A stretch of DNA of 64,000 nucleotides, taken from contig NZ_JASISM010000003.1 in NCBI RefSeq assembly GCF_030063145.1, positions 186,001-250,000 of the forward strand. Direction: 5' to 3'. The DNA comes from Cryobacterium sp. PH31-L1 (lineage in GTDB: Bacteria; Actinomycetota; Actinomycetes; Actinomycetales; Microbacteriaceae). A program made the translations under genes and the position numbers. Each line of letters opens with the position of its first letter. Positions within the stretch are counted from its first letter, which is position 1. This document shows positions 53,888 to 63,396 of the stretch, piece after piece. The notes under the pieces were generated by a model that saw only the letters and a list, made by a program, of their open reading frames with translations, did not search any database and was not told where the DNA came from.

Positions 53888-55588
53888 CTAGGAGCCGGCG
53901 CAGTAGGTGAGGGTGATTTCCGACTGCTGGGGCACGTCGCCGGGGGCCAAGGACTGCGCCTTCACCGGGGAGCCGGACTGCTGAGCGCAGGCGTAGTCGG
54001 GCTCCTGAATGGCCACCAGCCGGAGCGTGTCGCCGTTCACGAGGTCGCTCGCCGCCACCAGGGACTGGCCGGTGAGGTCGCCCAGGGTGACCAGTCCGCT
54101 GGAGACGATGTAGTTGACCGTGTCCCCGGCGAATTGAGCGGATGCTGCCGCCGGATCGGTGCGCAGGACGACGTCGGCGGCCACGGTCGGCGAGTTCTCG
54201 GCGGTGACCGAACCGGAAACGAAACCGAGCGCTTCGATCGCGGCCTGGGCATCCGTTATGGTCTGGTTGGTGACATCGGGAACCGCGACGGGCACCGGAC
54301 CGGTCGAGACGAAGACCTTGATCACGTCGGACGGGTTGACGATTGTGCCGGCTGGAGGGTCGGTGCGAATGACCTGATCGGCGGGCACCGTGGTACTCGA
54401 CTCTTCGGCGCGGGTGGCCGCGAGATCCAGGTCAAGCAGAGTGTTCTGGGCATCATCGTAGGTCTCGCCAGTGAGCGAGGGCACCTGGCGTGAGCTGTCG
54501 GGCAGTTCCACCGAGGGTTGCAGATTCGCCACCCAGATCATGACCGCCACGACAATGACGACGACGCAGACGATTCCGGCCCAGACCCAGATCACCGGAG
54601 GGCGCCGCTGCGTGCGCACCATTGTCTGGTCTTCGGAGAGTTGCTTGAGGGCCAGGGCTGAGCCGGTGACGGTGGCGGGCGCTGCGCCGAATAGTCCGGC
54701 GCCCACCTCCTCACCGGCGTGATGAATGGGGATCTGGCCGGCCCCGGCAGTCTCGACATCGTTGCGAAACTCGACGGCGCTCTGGTAGCGGGCAAAACGG
54801 TCCTTGGCCAGGGCGTGCAGCACGACCGAATCGAGGGCCGGAGACACGCGGGGGTTGATCGCGGACGGCTTGACCGGTGTCTCACTGACGTGCTGGTAAG
54901 CGACGGCCACGGGCGAATCACCACGGAACGGCGGGCGGCCGGTGAGCATTTCGAACAGCACCACACCGGTCGAGTAGAGGTCGGTGCGTGCATCGACCGA
55001 CTCGCCCTTGGCCTGCTCGGGGGAGAAATAGGCGGCGGTTCCGAGGATCGCGGTGGTTTGGGCCACGGTCGTGGCGGAGTCGGAGATGGCTCGGGCGATA
55101 CCGAAATCCATGACCTTCACCTGGCCGGCCTTGGTGATCATGATGTTGCCCGGCTTGATGTCGCGGTGTACGACGCCAGCCCGGTGTGAATATTCGAGGG
55201 CGGTTAGTACCCCGTCGATGACGCGCACGGCTTCGGCAGCCTCGATCGGGCCTTCCCGGATGATGTCCTTGAGCAGTCGACCGTCAACGTGTTCCATGAC
55301 AATGAACGGAATCTGAGAGTCGTGGCCGGACTCATCAGTGACGGTCTCTTCGCCGGCGTCGAACACGCGCACGATCGTCGGGTGAGCCATGCGGGCTGCG
55401 GCCTGGGCTTCCTGCCGGAAGCGAGTGCGAAACGCCGGGTCCGCCGCGAGGGTGGACTTCAGCAGCTTGATCGCCACCGTGCGGCCGAGCCGGGAATCGG
55501 TGCCGATGTGCACGTCGGACATGCCGCCACGGCCGAGCAGGGCGCCGACGCGATAGCGACCCGCGATCAAACGACCAGAGTCAGGCAC
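53888..55588 (-). CDS. pknB: Ser/Thr protein kinase PknB with PASTA domains
   Basis: A 566-residue receptor kinase. GTG 55588 is chosen because GGGGAG precedes it by seven bases; a TTG-start frame reaches 55606. Kinase domain (residues about 10-270) shows [23 protein letters not shown] and an activation loop TTVAQTTAILGT. One transmembrane helix lies near 335-360, followed by about three PASTA repeats (VPSLTGETYDDAQ, VPDVTNQTITDAQ, LGDLTGQSLVAAS). The last repeat has a cysteine pair (DYACAQQ, TLTYC). PASTA parts bind muropeptides/lipid II and control wall growth and division. Last gene of the fhaA-to-pknB operon. Confidence 0.95.
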   Translation of the reverse strand: MPDSGRLIAGRYRVGALLGRGGMSDVHIGTDSRLGRTVAIKLLKSTLAADPAFRTRFRQEAQAAARMAHPTIVRVFDAGEETVTDESGHDSQIPFIVMEHVDGRLLKDIIREGPIEAAEAVRVIDGVLTALEYSHRAGVVHRDIKPGNIMITKAGQVKVMDFGIARAISDSATTVAQTTAILGTAAYFSPEQAKGESVDARTDLYSTGVVLFEMLTGRPPFRGDSPVAVAYQHVSETPVKPSAINPRVSPALDSVVLHALAKDRFARYQSAVEFRNDVETAGAGQIPIHHAGEEVGAGLFGAAPATVTGSALALKQLSEDQTMVRTQRRPPVIWVWAGIVCVVVIVVAVMIWVANLQPSVELPDSSRQVPSLTGETYDDAQNTLLDLDLAATRAEESSTTVPADQVIRTDPPAGTIVNPSDVIKVFVSTGPVPVAVPDVTNQTITDAQAAIEALGFVSGSVTAENSPTVAADVVLRTDPAAASAQFAGDTVNYIVSSGLVTLGDLTGQSLVAASDLVNGDTLRLVAIQEPDYACAQQSGSPVKAQSLAPGDVPQQSEITLTYCAGS

Positions 55589-55665
55589 TACAGCACTCCC
55601 CCACAATCAGACACTGTATTCGGGATGGACACAGTGAGCGCTACTTTACCGCACGGCATCGGCGG

Positions 55666-57372
55666 TTACTCCGTGACAGCTGGGTCGCCCGTGACTTTTA
55701 CATCGACCGTGGGCGAGAACTCGGAGCTGACCTGACCACAGAAGTAGCGGAACTTGACCTTGAAATTCTCGGTTCCGGCCGTGATCGTGCCCGTCGTCGT
55801 TTCCGCGTTGGTGGGATTGGCCGAGGTGATGACGGCGGCACCGCCCTCGGTGGCGATTTCGTAGCCCGCCAGGGTTTGGCCGGCCGGGCAGGTCTGCGCG
55901 TTCCAGCTGACCGTGACCGTACCGGCGGGGGCCGCCGGCGAGGGCGTCGCCGTCGGGGCCGACGTCGGCGTGCTCGGCGTTGCAACCGGGCCATAAACGG
56001 TTAGGACCACGGTGGTGCCGGCCGGAACCGGGCCGGTGGGGTTCACCCGGTAGACCTTGTCGACGTTGTCACTGGTCGCGGCGGCATTGCCCGTGGCGAT
56101 GTCGGCCACGAAGCCCATGTCGACGAGCAAGGCCGCGGCTTCGGCGCTCGGCTTGCCGACGAAGTCGTCAGGGTTGACCGAGGTGTTCGTGGGAGTCGGG
56201 GTGGGCGTCGGGCTCGGCGTCGGTGTGGGAGACGGCGTCGGCGTGGTCGACGGCGTCTGCGACGTCTCCACCGGCGCCGGCGTCTCGTTGTTCTGGGTGA
56301 ACAGCGCAATCAGCGTGCCGGTGAGCACGATCACGAGCAGGGCGACGAGGGCGATGAGTGGCCAGGTCCACTTGCTGCGCTTCTTCTTCTCCGCTTCGGC
56401 GGCTGCTGCAGCGGATGCCCGGGTGATGGGCGCACCGGTGGCCGGAAGGATGGTGGTGGCCTGGTCGTTCCCGGCGCCGGGCATGAGCATGGTGGCGCTG
56501 GTGGCGCTGAGCCCGCCCAGAACAGATGGCACGGCCACGGCGGCCGCGGCCACGTCACCACGACGCAGAGCGGATGCAGCGCGCGCCAGGTGGGCAGCGG
56601 ACGCCGGCCGGTCAGCCGGGTTCTTGGCCAGGCAGGCGAACACCAGGTTGCGCACCGGCTCGGAGACGGTCACCGGCAGGTCGGGTGCGATCTCGTTGAT
56701 CTGCGCCATGGCGATGGCGACCTGCGACTCGCCTGTGAATGGACGGCGCCCGGCGAGCGACTCATAGGCGACAATGCCGATGGAGTAAATGTCGGTGGTC
56801 GGTGACGCCGGGTGCCCGCTGGCCTGCTCGGGCGAGAGGTACTGCACGGTGCCCATGACCTGGCCGGTCGCGGTGAGTGGAACCTGGTCGGCGATGCGGG
56901 CGATGCCGAAGTCGGTGATCTTGACCCGGCCCTCGGGCGTGATGAGCAGGTTACCGGGCTTGATATCGCGGTGTACGAGACCGGCGGCGTGGGCAGCGTG
57001 CAGCGCGGCAGAGGTCTGCGCGACGATGTCGAGCACCTTGTCGGTCGGCAGCACGTGCTCGCGCTCGAGGATGGTGGACAGGGCTTCGCCGGGCACGAGT
57101 TCCATGACCAGGAAAGCGCTGCCGTCTTCTTCGCCGTAGTCGAAGACATTCGCGATGCCCTCGTGGTTGACGAGAGCGGCGTGGCGGGCTTCGGCGCGGA
57201 AGCGCTCGAGAAAACCGGGGTCGCCGAGGTACTCGTCCTTCAAAATCTTGATGGCGACGCTGCGGCCGATGACCAGGTCGGTGGACTTCCACACCTCGCC
57301 CATGCCGCCAATCGCAATGCGCGACTGCAGCTCGTATCGTCCCCCGAAGGTGAGGCCTGCTGTGGGTCTCAT
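55666..57372 (-). CDS. pknA: Ser/Thr protein kinase PknA-like
   Basis: A 568-residue kinase beginning [20 protein letters not shown]. Kinase motifs [23 protein letters not shown] and YLSPEQASG; Ala-rich juxtamembrane region; transmembrane helix near 338-362; a Thr-Pro-rich extracellular linker; one PASTA-like repeat ([18 protein letters not shown]); and a C-terminal Fn3-like/Cys-containing region ([15 protein letters not shown]). Mycobacterial PknA lacks the extracellular PASTA part, so this copy is more elaborate. Its start overlaps the pbpA stop. Confidence 0.92.
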   Translation of the reverse strand: MRPTAGLTFGGRYELQSRIAIGGMGEVWKSTDLVIGRSVAIKILKDEYLGDPGFLERFRAEARHAALVNHEGIANVFDYGEEDGSAFLVMELVPGEALSTILEREHVLPTDKVLDIVAQTSAALHAAHAAGLVHRDIKPGNLLITPEGRVKITDFGIARIADQVPLTATGQVMGTVQYLSPEQASGHPASPTTDIYSIGIVAYESLAGRRPFTGESQVAIAMAQINEIAPDLPVTVSEPVRNLVFACLAKNPADRPASAAHLARAASALRRGDVAAAAVAVPSVLGGLSATSATMLMPGAGNDQATTILPATGAPITRASAAAAAEAEKKKRSKWTWPLIALVALLVIVLTGTLIALFTQNNETPAPVETSQTPSTTPTPSPTPTPSPTPTPTPTNTSVNPDDFVGKPSAEAAALLVDMGFVADIATGNAAATSDNVDKVYRVNPTGPVPAGTTVVLTVYGPVATPSTPTSAPTATPSPAAPAGTVTVSWNAQTCPAGQTLAGYEIATEGGAAVITSANPTNAETTTGTITAGTENFKVKFRYFCGQVSSEFSPTVDVKVTGDPAVTE

Positions 57373-58820
57373 TTGTTAAGCACCGCCTCTAGTACTTTCT
57401 GTGCGACAGGTGCGGCAAGAAGGTTGCCGAACCCGGTTTGTCCCATTCCCCCGCCGTCCTCTATGAGTACGGTAATGGCAAATTGAGGGTCGTTCGCCGG
57501 CGCGAAACCGGTGAACCACAATGTGAATGGATCGGTTGACCCGTTTTGCGCCGTGCCTGTTTTCCCTGCCACGTCGACCCCGTCTATTCTTGCATTGCTC
57601 GCGGCGCCATCCTGAACGTCATTGATCATCATGCCGGTCAGTGTTGCAGCTGTTTTCTCGCTCATGACGCGCCCGATTTCGCTCGGTTCGAAGGTTTGGA
57701 TGGCACTCAGGTTGGGCGCGAGAATCTCTTGCACCAGGTTCGGTGCCATGACGACGCCACCATTGGCGATGGCGCCACTGACCATGGCCATTTGCAGCGG
57801 CGTTACCTGCACGTCGTACTGGCCGAACGCCGACTGGGCGGTCTGCGGATCGTCGAGCCCCTGCGGATACACGCTTTCGGCCACATTCATCGGGATGCTG
57901 TAGTCGCTGTTGAATCCGAATTTCTCGGCGGTCTGACGAATGGCTGTGTCGCCGAGTTCGACACCGAGCTCGGCGAAGGGAATGTTGCAGGAGAGTCGCA
58001 GTGCCGTGGCCAGGGTGACCGTTTCCCCTGCGCCGCAAGTTCCGTTGCTGGAGTTTTGGATCTTGCTCGTTGTTCCTGGCGGCGAGTAGACGGTTGGGTT
58101 CGGAAAGGTGCTCTCCGGGGTGTACTTGCCCGATTCCAGTGCAGCCGTTGAGACAACAAGCTTGAACACAGACCCGGGCGGGTTGAGCGAATTGATTGAC
58201 CGGTCGATCAGCGGATCGTTCGGATCGGCCAGCAGCGCTTCGTAGCTGGCGGTGACCTCCGCATTGTTGTGCACTGTGAGCAGGTTGGGATTGAAACTCG
58301 GTTTGGAGACCATGGCCAGGATGCGGCCGGTAGCGGGCTCCGTGACGACGACCGATCCGGTGTAATCGCCGAGGGCATCCCAGGCGGCCTGCTGGGCGAT
58401 GGGATCGATCGTGACCTCGACGGCTGCACCCTTCGGATCCTGGCCGGTGACCAGGGCGCTGATCTTGTCGAAGAACTGCGAGTTGGAGGTTCCGGTGAGT
58501 TCGGCATTGAGAGCAAATTCGAGGCCGGTCGGTTCGCCGTTGATCGGGATATACCCGGTGATCGGCGCGTACAGCTCTGGATTGGTATAGGTGCGCAAGA
58601 ATTTGTAGTCGTCGTCGGCCGGCATCGACTGCGCGATCGGTTCTCCGGCGACGAGGATGGCACCACGTTCAACCTGGTAGCTGTCGTAGAGCGTGCGGGT
58701 ATTGCGCGGGTCGGCCGAAAGATTGTCGGCCTGGAAGGCCTGCACGACCGAGGTTGAGCTGAGCAGAGCGACGAACATCAGCATCACGACGATGCTGACG
58801 CGCTTGAGTTCGCGGTTCAC
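57369..58820 (-). CDS. pbpA: penicillin-binding protein PbpA (transpeptidase)
   Basis: A 483-residue class B penicillin-binding protein with an N-terminal membrane anchor (about 8-28), catalytic SVFK in [13 protein letters not shown] as the SxN motif and GKTGTAQ as the KTG motif. It cross-links peptidoglycan with the RodA/FtsW glycosyltransferase encoded just upstream. The pbpA ATG abuts the rodA stop. Confidence 0.95.
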   Translation of the reverse strand: MNRELKRVSIVVMLMFVALLSSTSVVQAFQADNLSADPRNTRTLYDSYQVERGAILVAGEPIAQSMPADDDYKFLRTYTNPELYAPITGYIPINGEPTGLEFALNAELTGTSNSQFFDKISALVTGQDPKGAAVEVTIDPIAQQAAWDALGDYTGSVVVTEPATGRILAMVSKPSFNPNLLTVHNNAEVTASYEALLADPNDPLIDRSINSLNPPGSVFKLVVSTAALESGKYTPESTFPNPTVYSPPGTTSKIQNSSNGTCGAGETVTLATALRLSCNIPFAELGVELGDTAIRQTAEKFGFNSDYSIPMNVAESVYPQGLDDPQTAQSAFGQYDVQVTPLQMAMVSGAIANGGVVMAPNLVQEILAPNLSAIQTFEPSEIGRVMSEKTAATLTGMMINDVQDGAASNARIDGVDVAGKTGTAQNGSTDPFTLWFTGFAPANDPQFAITVLIEDGGGMGQTGFGNLLAAPVAQKVLEAVLNK

Positions 58821-60203
58821 TTAGACCACCAGCCTGGGTTGATTGCGCACGGTGTCGGAGAGCCGCAGCAGCAGGGCCGCGATGATCCAGTTGGCCACAA
58901 GCGATGAGCCGCCGGCGGCCAGGAAGGGAGTGGTCAGACCGGTCAGCGGAATGACCCGCGTGACACCGCCGATGACGATGAAGCACTGCAAAGCAACGAC
59001 GAAGGCGAGGCCGACAGAGAGCAGCTTGCCGAAGTCATCCTGCCCGGCGAAGCCGATGCGAAACCCGCGGGCAACGAACAGAAGATACAGGGCGAGGATG
59101 GCGAAGATTCCGGCGAGCCCGAGCTCCTCGCCGAGGCTCGCGATGATGTAGTCACTCTGCGGTACCGGGGTGATTTCCGGGCGTCCCTGGCCCCAGCCGG
59201 TGCCGAGCAGGCCGCCCTTGGCGAGGCCGAACAGGCCTTGTACCAGCTGGAAGCTGCCGCCGTCGGCGTTGTAGACCTCCGGGTTGAGCGCGTCGAGCCA
59301 GTTGGTGAAGCGGCCGTTGACGTAGTTGAGGGTCTGGCTGGCTATCAGGGCTCCGCCGAGAAACAAGCCCATCCCCAGGACGACCCAGCTCAGTCGGCCG
59401 GTGGCGAGGTAGAGCATGACCAGGAACAGGCCGAAGTAGAGCAGAGCCGTACCGAGGTCGCGCTGAAAGATGATGACCGACATCGAGAGGGCCCAGACGA
59501 CGAGAATCGGGCCCAGATCGCGAAAGCGGGGAAACCGGGCGCCGAGAATCTTCTTGCCGACCATGGAAAGACTGTCGCGGTTGCGCACCAAGTAGCCGGC
59601 GAAGAACACGGCCAGGGCGATCTTGGCGATCTCACCGGGCTGGAAGGTACCGAAATTGCCGAAGCTGATCCAGACCCTGGCGCCGCTGATCTCCTTGCCG
59701 AGCCCGGGAACGAGCGGTAGAAAGAGCAGAAGCACACCAACGAGACCGGCAATGTAGGTGTACCGAAACAGCACACGATGGTTGCGAATGACCAGCAGCA
59801 CGACGATGGCGCTGAAAATGGCCAGGGCGCTCCAGACCGTCTGGCGAACGGCGGCGCTCTCCCAGCCGCCCTGGTTGTCGGCGATGTCGATGCGGTAGAT
59901 CATGGCGATACCGATGCCGTTGAGCACGGTGGCGATCGGCAAAATGAACGGGTCGGCATCGCGGGCGACGAATCGCAGCACGATGTGCAGGCCGATCACC
60001 AGGGCCGACAGGCCGGCGCCGAGCAGTACCAGGGTCGGGTCCAGCTCGCCGAGGGTGCCGAGCTGCACGAGCATGACCGCGCTGGCATTGATGAAGCACG
60101 CGATCAGCAGCAGGAACAGTTCGAGGTTGCGCAGTTTCTGCGGCAGGTGCAGGCGACGCACGGGCTCGTCGCGCGACGTTTTCAGAGCGGATGCCTTACT
60201 CAA
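58821..60203 (-). CDS. rodA: SEDS peptidoglycan glycosyltransferase RodA/FtsW
   Basis: A 460-residue protein with about 12 helices, the SEDS signature RDLGTALLYFGLFLVML and a C-terminal GLTTPFLAAGGSS motif. Starts MSKASALKTSRDEPVRRLHL. Polymerises glycan strands with its PbpA partner. Overlaps pstP by eight bases. Confidence 0.94.
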   Translation of the reverse strand: MSKASALKTSRDEPVRRLHLPQKLRNLELFLLLIACFINASAVMLVQLGTLGELDPTLVLLGAGLSALVIGLHIVLRFVARDADPFILPIATVLNGIGIAMIYRIDIADNQGGWESAAVRQTVWSALAIFSAIVVLLVIRNHRVLFRYTYIAGLVGVLLLFLPLVPGLGKEISGARVWISFGNFGTFQPGEIAKIALAVFFAGYLVRNRDSLSMVGKKILGARFPRFRDLGPILVVWALSMSVIIFQRDLGTALLYFGLFLVMLYLATGRLSWVVLGMGLFLGGALIASQTLNYVNGRFTNWLDALNPEVYNADGGSFQLVQGLFGLAKGGLLGTGWGQGRPEITPVPQSDYIIASLGEELGLAGIFAILALYLLFVARGFRIGFAGQDDFGKLLSVGLAFVVALQCFIVIGGVTRVIPLTGLTTPFLAAGGSSLVANWIIAALLLRLSDTVRNQPRLVV

Positions 60204-61431
60204 CGATTGCCCCCTTCAGCCGCTCGATAATGGCCAGGGCGTCGGCGAGGGAACCGGCGTTGATGGTTTGCTCCACCTGCTGACGGTCGTAGACGCGCAG
60301 GTCGGAGAGATTGAGATCCGTGTCTTCGTAGACGCTGGAGAGTTTGATCGGACCGATGTCCTGCTGTACACCTTGGTAGATGGCGACATTGGAGCCGTCG
60401 ACGCCCACGAAGTAACGGGTCTGAGTCCACTGGTAGCCGATGATCGTGGTCGTGACGATGCTGAGCACCAGCAGAATGACGCCGACCAGCCAGGTGGCCT
60501 TGCGGCGGCGCGCGCGGCGGGCATCCTCTTCGATCAATTCGGACAGGTAATCCTGCGAATCGGGTTCGAAGTGGGTTTCCCGCACCGGGTGCAGGCGCAG
60601 GGCCGGGATGCGCAGGGCACGGTTGCGGCCCGGTTCCTCACCGAAGGCGAGCGGATTCGCGGCGGAACCAACGATGACCGGACTGTCGGTGCGCGCGGAG
60701 CCGTCGCCCGCGCCGATGTCGACGATGACCACCGTGACGTTGTCGGGGGCGCCGCCGTCGAGGCTCTCTTTGACCAGAAGGTCGGCGACATCCTGCGCGC
60801 TGGCACCACTCGCCAGAGCGGAGGCTATCGCGGTGTGCGAGACGACGCCAGTGAGTCCGTCGGAGCAGAGCAGCCAGCGGTCGCCGTCGATCGTGGCCAG
60901 AATCGAGGTGTCGATTTCGGGACTCGCCTCGACGTCACCGAGTACGCGCATGAGAACAGAGCGGCGCGGATGCACCATGGCCTCGGCCTCGGTGATGCGC
61001 CCGCTGTCAACGAGGCGCTGCACGAAGGTGTGGTCGATGGTGATCTGCGAGAGTTCACGTTCGCGGAGCAGATAGATGCGCGAGTCGCCGATGTGGGCGA
61101 TCGCCACCTCGTTCTCGAGCACCACGATGGCGCTGACCGTCGTGCCCATGCCGGTGAGTTCGGCGTGTTCGAAGACCGTTTCGGCCAGTTGGGCGTTGGC
61201 GCCGATCAGGGCGGCCTGCAGGGCGAATTCGGCGTCCTGCGCGCTCGCATAGGGCTTGTCGGCCTCGATGATGCGTTTGGTGGCGATCGACGACGCGACG
61301 TCGCCCCCGGCGTGGCCGCCCATGCCGTCGGCGACCACAAACAGGCTGCGTCCGGCGTACCCGGAGTCCTGGTTGTTGGAGCGAATCTTGCCGACGTGAG
61401 ACGCGGCTGCGCTATGACTGACCGTCGCCAT
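60196..61431 (-). CDS. pstP: PP2C-type protein phosphatase PstP
   Basis: A 411-residue phosphatase: catalytic PP2C domain with VVADGMGGHAGGDVAS, SDGLTGVV and GGAPDNVTVVIVDI metal motifs (residues 1-235), a polar juxtamembrane stretch, one transmembrane helix at about 310-335 and a short extracellular end. It dephosphorylates PknA/PknB and their targets. Three bases separate it from fhaB. Confidence 0.95.
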   Translation of the reverse strand: MATVSHSAAASHVGKIRSNNQDSGYAGRSLFVVADGMGGHAGGDVASSIATKRIIEADKPYASAQDAEFALQAALIGANAQLAETVFEHAELTGMGTTVSAIVVLENEVAIAHIGDSRIYLLRERELSQITIDHTFVQRLVDSGRITEAEAMVHPRRSVLMRVLGDVEASPEIDTSILATIDGDRWLLCSDGLTGVVSHTAIASALASGASAQDVADLLVKESLDGGAPDNVTVVIVDIGAGDGSARTDSPVIVGSAANPLAFGEEPGRNRALRIPALRLHPVRETHFEPDSQDYLSELIEEDARRARRRKATWLVGVILLVLSIVTTTIIGYQWTQTRYFVGVDGSNVAIYQGVQQDIGPIKLSSVYEDTDLNLSDLRVYDRQQVEQTINAGSLADALAIIERLKGAIVE

Positions 61432-61434
61432 GAC

Positions 61435-62013
61435 CTACCGCCGAAGCTCGAAGCTGGTGGCGCCGATCTTCACGGTGGCGTTCAATGGGATTTTGGTCGG
61501 CACGGTGACGCGGGCGCCGGCCAGGAAGGTGCCGTTGGTGGAATCGAGGTCTTGCAGCATCCACTCGTCGTTCCAGAGCATGAGCCGCGCGTGGTGCGTG
61601 GAGGTGTAATCATCGCGGATGACCAGGCTGGAGTCGCTTGATCGACCGATGGTGATGGTGTCGGCGCCCAACGGAAACTCGGTGCCGGCCTTCGGGCCGC
61701 TCGTGATGACCAGGCGGGTGGTGTTCTGGGCGGTCGCCATTCCTCCGTCGACACCTGAATTCGCGCCGGCCGGGCTGGCGCGCGCGACCGGCGCAGTGAA
61801 GGCGTCAGGTGCAGCGGGTGCAGCGACGGGGACGGCGACGGGAACAGCGGATGCCGGGAATGCGGCGGCGGGGGCGGCATCCGTGCTCATCTTGCGCACG
61901 CGCTGGCCGAACAGGTCGCTGCGCAGGGCGTAGACGATTCCAAAGATGAACATCCAGAGCAGGAGCAGAAAGCCGATGCGCAGCACCAGCAGGGTTAATT
62001 CGCTGACGTTCAT
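61435..62013 (-). CDS. fhaB: FHA-domain protein FhaB/FipA
   Basis: A 192-residue protein with one N-terminal transmembrane helix (about 8-28), an Ala/Pro/Val-rich linker and a C-terminal FHA domain (TITIGRSSDSSLVIRDDYTS, LDSTNGTFLAG). FHA domains bind phosphothreonine; FhaB links kinase output to division proteins. The start overlaps the fhaA stop (62010-62013). Confidence 0.94.
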   Translation of the reverse strand: MNVSELTLLVLRIGFLLLLWMFIFGIVYALRSDLFGQRVRKMSTDAAPAAAFPASAVPVAVPVAAPAAPDAFTAPVARASPAGANSGVDGGMATAQNTTRLVITSGPKAGTEFPLGADTITIGRSSDSSLVIRDDYTSTHHARLMLWNDEWMLQDLDSTNGTFLAGARVTVPTKIPLNATVKIGATSFELRR

Positions 62014-62768
62014 GCGTTCGGCCCCCAGAATCCGCCCATGTCGTGGCGTTCGGTTGGCGGGTCGGCCGGCGGGGCGGCGCGCGGGTACTCGCGGGAGTCC
62101 GGTGAGGCCTGGGCGAGCACGCGGAACACAATGCGGGTGCGACCGATGGTGACGATCGATTCGGGCTCGAGAATGGCCTGGCTGACCGGGGCGCCGTTGA
62201 GCTGGGAGCCGTTGGTGGAGCCGAGGTCACGCACCTGGGCGCGCGAGCCGTCCCAGAGGATTTCGACGTGGCGGCGGGAAGTGCCGGTGTCGTCGACGGT
62301 GATGTCGGCGTCGGATCCGCGCCCGATCACGGTGCGGGCCTTGACCAGGGGGTGCCGGGTGCCGTTGATGTCGAGCACCGGGGTCCAGGCGACGCTGCTC
62401 TTGACCGTGCTCGAGTCGATCTGCACCATGCCCTCGCTGAGGCTGCGGTCGTCTTGCAGGGTGATCGTGATGCCGCCGGTGAACTGGTAGCGCTGCTCCG
62501 TGCCGTGCTTTTGCACGAGGGCGGTGAGCTCGTCAATGAGGGTGGCGCCGAGCGCGCTCATGCGGGTGTAGTCGGTGTGGGACATGCGCACGGTGAAGCG
62601 ATTGGGCGCAAGGATGCGATCCCGCGCGACGACAGCGGCCTTGGTGTCGAGCTCACGACGCAGCGCGGAGGTTATTTCCACCGGCTGCAAGCCCGATCGA
62701 AAGGTCTTGGCGAACGCTCCGTTGACGGCGCGCTCCAAGCCTTTTTCAAAGTTATCCAGTATGCCCAC
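62010..62768 (-). CDS. fhaA: FHA-domain protein FhaA (DUF3662 + FHA)
   Basis: A 252-residue protein starting at GTG (MGILDNFEKGLERAVNGAFA) with the DUF3662 N-terminal domain (residues 1-115) and a C-terminal FHA domain (TVIGRGSDADITVDD, LGSTNGSQLNG). The central linker is much shorter than in mycobacterial FhaA. GGGAGACCT precedes the GTG. First gene of the operon. Confidence 0.94.
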   Translation of the reverse strand: MGILDNFEKGLERAVNGAFAKTFRSGLQPVEITSALRRELDTKAAVVARDRILAPNRFTVRMSHTDYTRMSALGATLIDELTALVQKHGTEQRYQFTGGITITLQDDRSLSEGMVQIDSSTVKSSVAWTPVLDINGTRHPLVKARTVIGRGSDADITVDDTGTSRRHVEILWDGSRAQVRDLGSTNGSQLNGAPVSQAILEPESIVTIGRTRIVFRVLAQASPDSREYPRAAPPADPPTERHDMGGFWGPNA

Positions 62769-63103
62769 AGGTCTCCCGATCCGGTCCGTTTGGCTATGAG
62801 CATGTTACTTGTCTCGGGTGACAACCCACCTTCAGGGCGCAAACGGCACGAACAGTCATACTACCCGCGGAGGGTCCCGGACCGAATTCGAGGCCCATTA
62901 TGGGCATTCCGTGGGTATTCTTCTGAGCGGGTGGGGCGGCGGACGGGCCGGTTGACGGCATCCGTTGTTCATCGCGCCAGTTTCCGGTGAGCGCGCCAGC
63001 CATAGGTGGCGCGGCCACCGGTACCGGGCGCGGTGACCCAACCGGGGGCGACGCGCCGTCGAATGGCGCTGGACCCCCTCGCAGTGTTAGCATTCCTAAG
63101 TTC
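62769..63103. other. 335-base gap between fhaA and tRNA-Leu
   Basis: Divergent promoter region for the fhaA operon (minus) and tRNA-Leu (plus). TTGACG at 62951 and TTAGCAT near 63087 are seen but not correctly spaced relative to each other. No open frame with a ribosome site or recognisable protein; I see no other structure. Confidence 0.6.
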
Positions 63104-63187
63104 GCGCGAGTGGCGGAATTGGCAGACGCGCTGGCTTCAGGTGCCAGTGTTCGAAAGGACGTAGGGGTTCAAGTCCCCTCTCGCGCA
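63104..63187 (+). tRNA. tRNA-Leu(CAG)
   Basis: 84 bases with acceptor arms GCGCGAG/CTCGCGC, a long class II variable arm, anticodon loop TTCAGGT (CAG), T-arm GGTTCAAGT and discriminator A at 63187. No encoded CCA. Confidence 0.97.
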
Positions 63188-63230
63188 CTGCGGATTGACA
63201 GCGGTAAAGCGCTCAATCCATGCGAACAGT

Positions 63231-63258
63231 CAGGGCCTTCGAGAAATCGAAGGCCCTG
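63231..63258 (+). terminator. tRNA-Leu terminator-like hairpin
   Basis: CAGGGCCTTCGA and TCGAAGGCCCTG form a 12-bp stem around a GAAA tetraloop, 44 bases past the tRNA. The tail is TGTCGTTT, without a clean T-run. Confidence 0.75.
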
Positions 63259-63396
63259 TGTCGTTTGCGGAGCCTGGTATTCGGCTACCATCACTGGGAA
63301 TGTGACCTACCGTGTCAGTGATCGACACCGCTGCCGGGTAGACAAGTAGCCTTGCGTGGACGCTGCGGGAATCCGCCCGGGCGGGAACGGATCGTG

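Noticed and set aside
56170..56280. Repetitive GTCGG/GGCGTCGG stretch that looks like a short tandem repeat or CRISPR-like array
   Set aside because: It is the codon pattern of the Thr-Pro-rich stalk of the PknA-like kinase; units are irregular and there are no spacers.
59902..61641. 579-residue plus-strand frame opposite rodA and pstP
   Set aside because: Antisense shadow spanning two real genes with recognisable catalytic motifs; no start signals.
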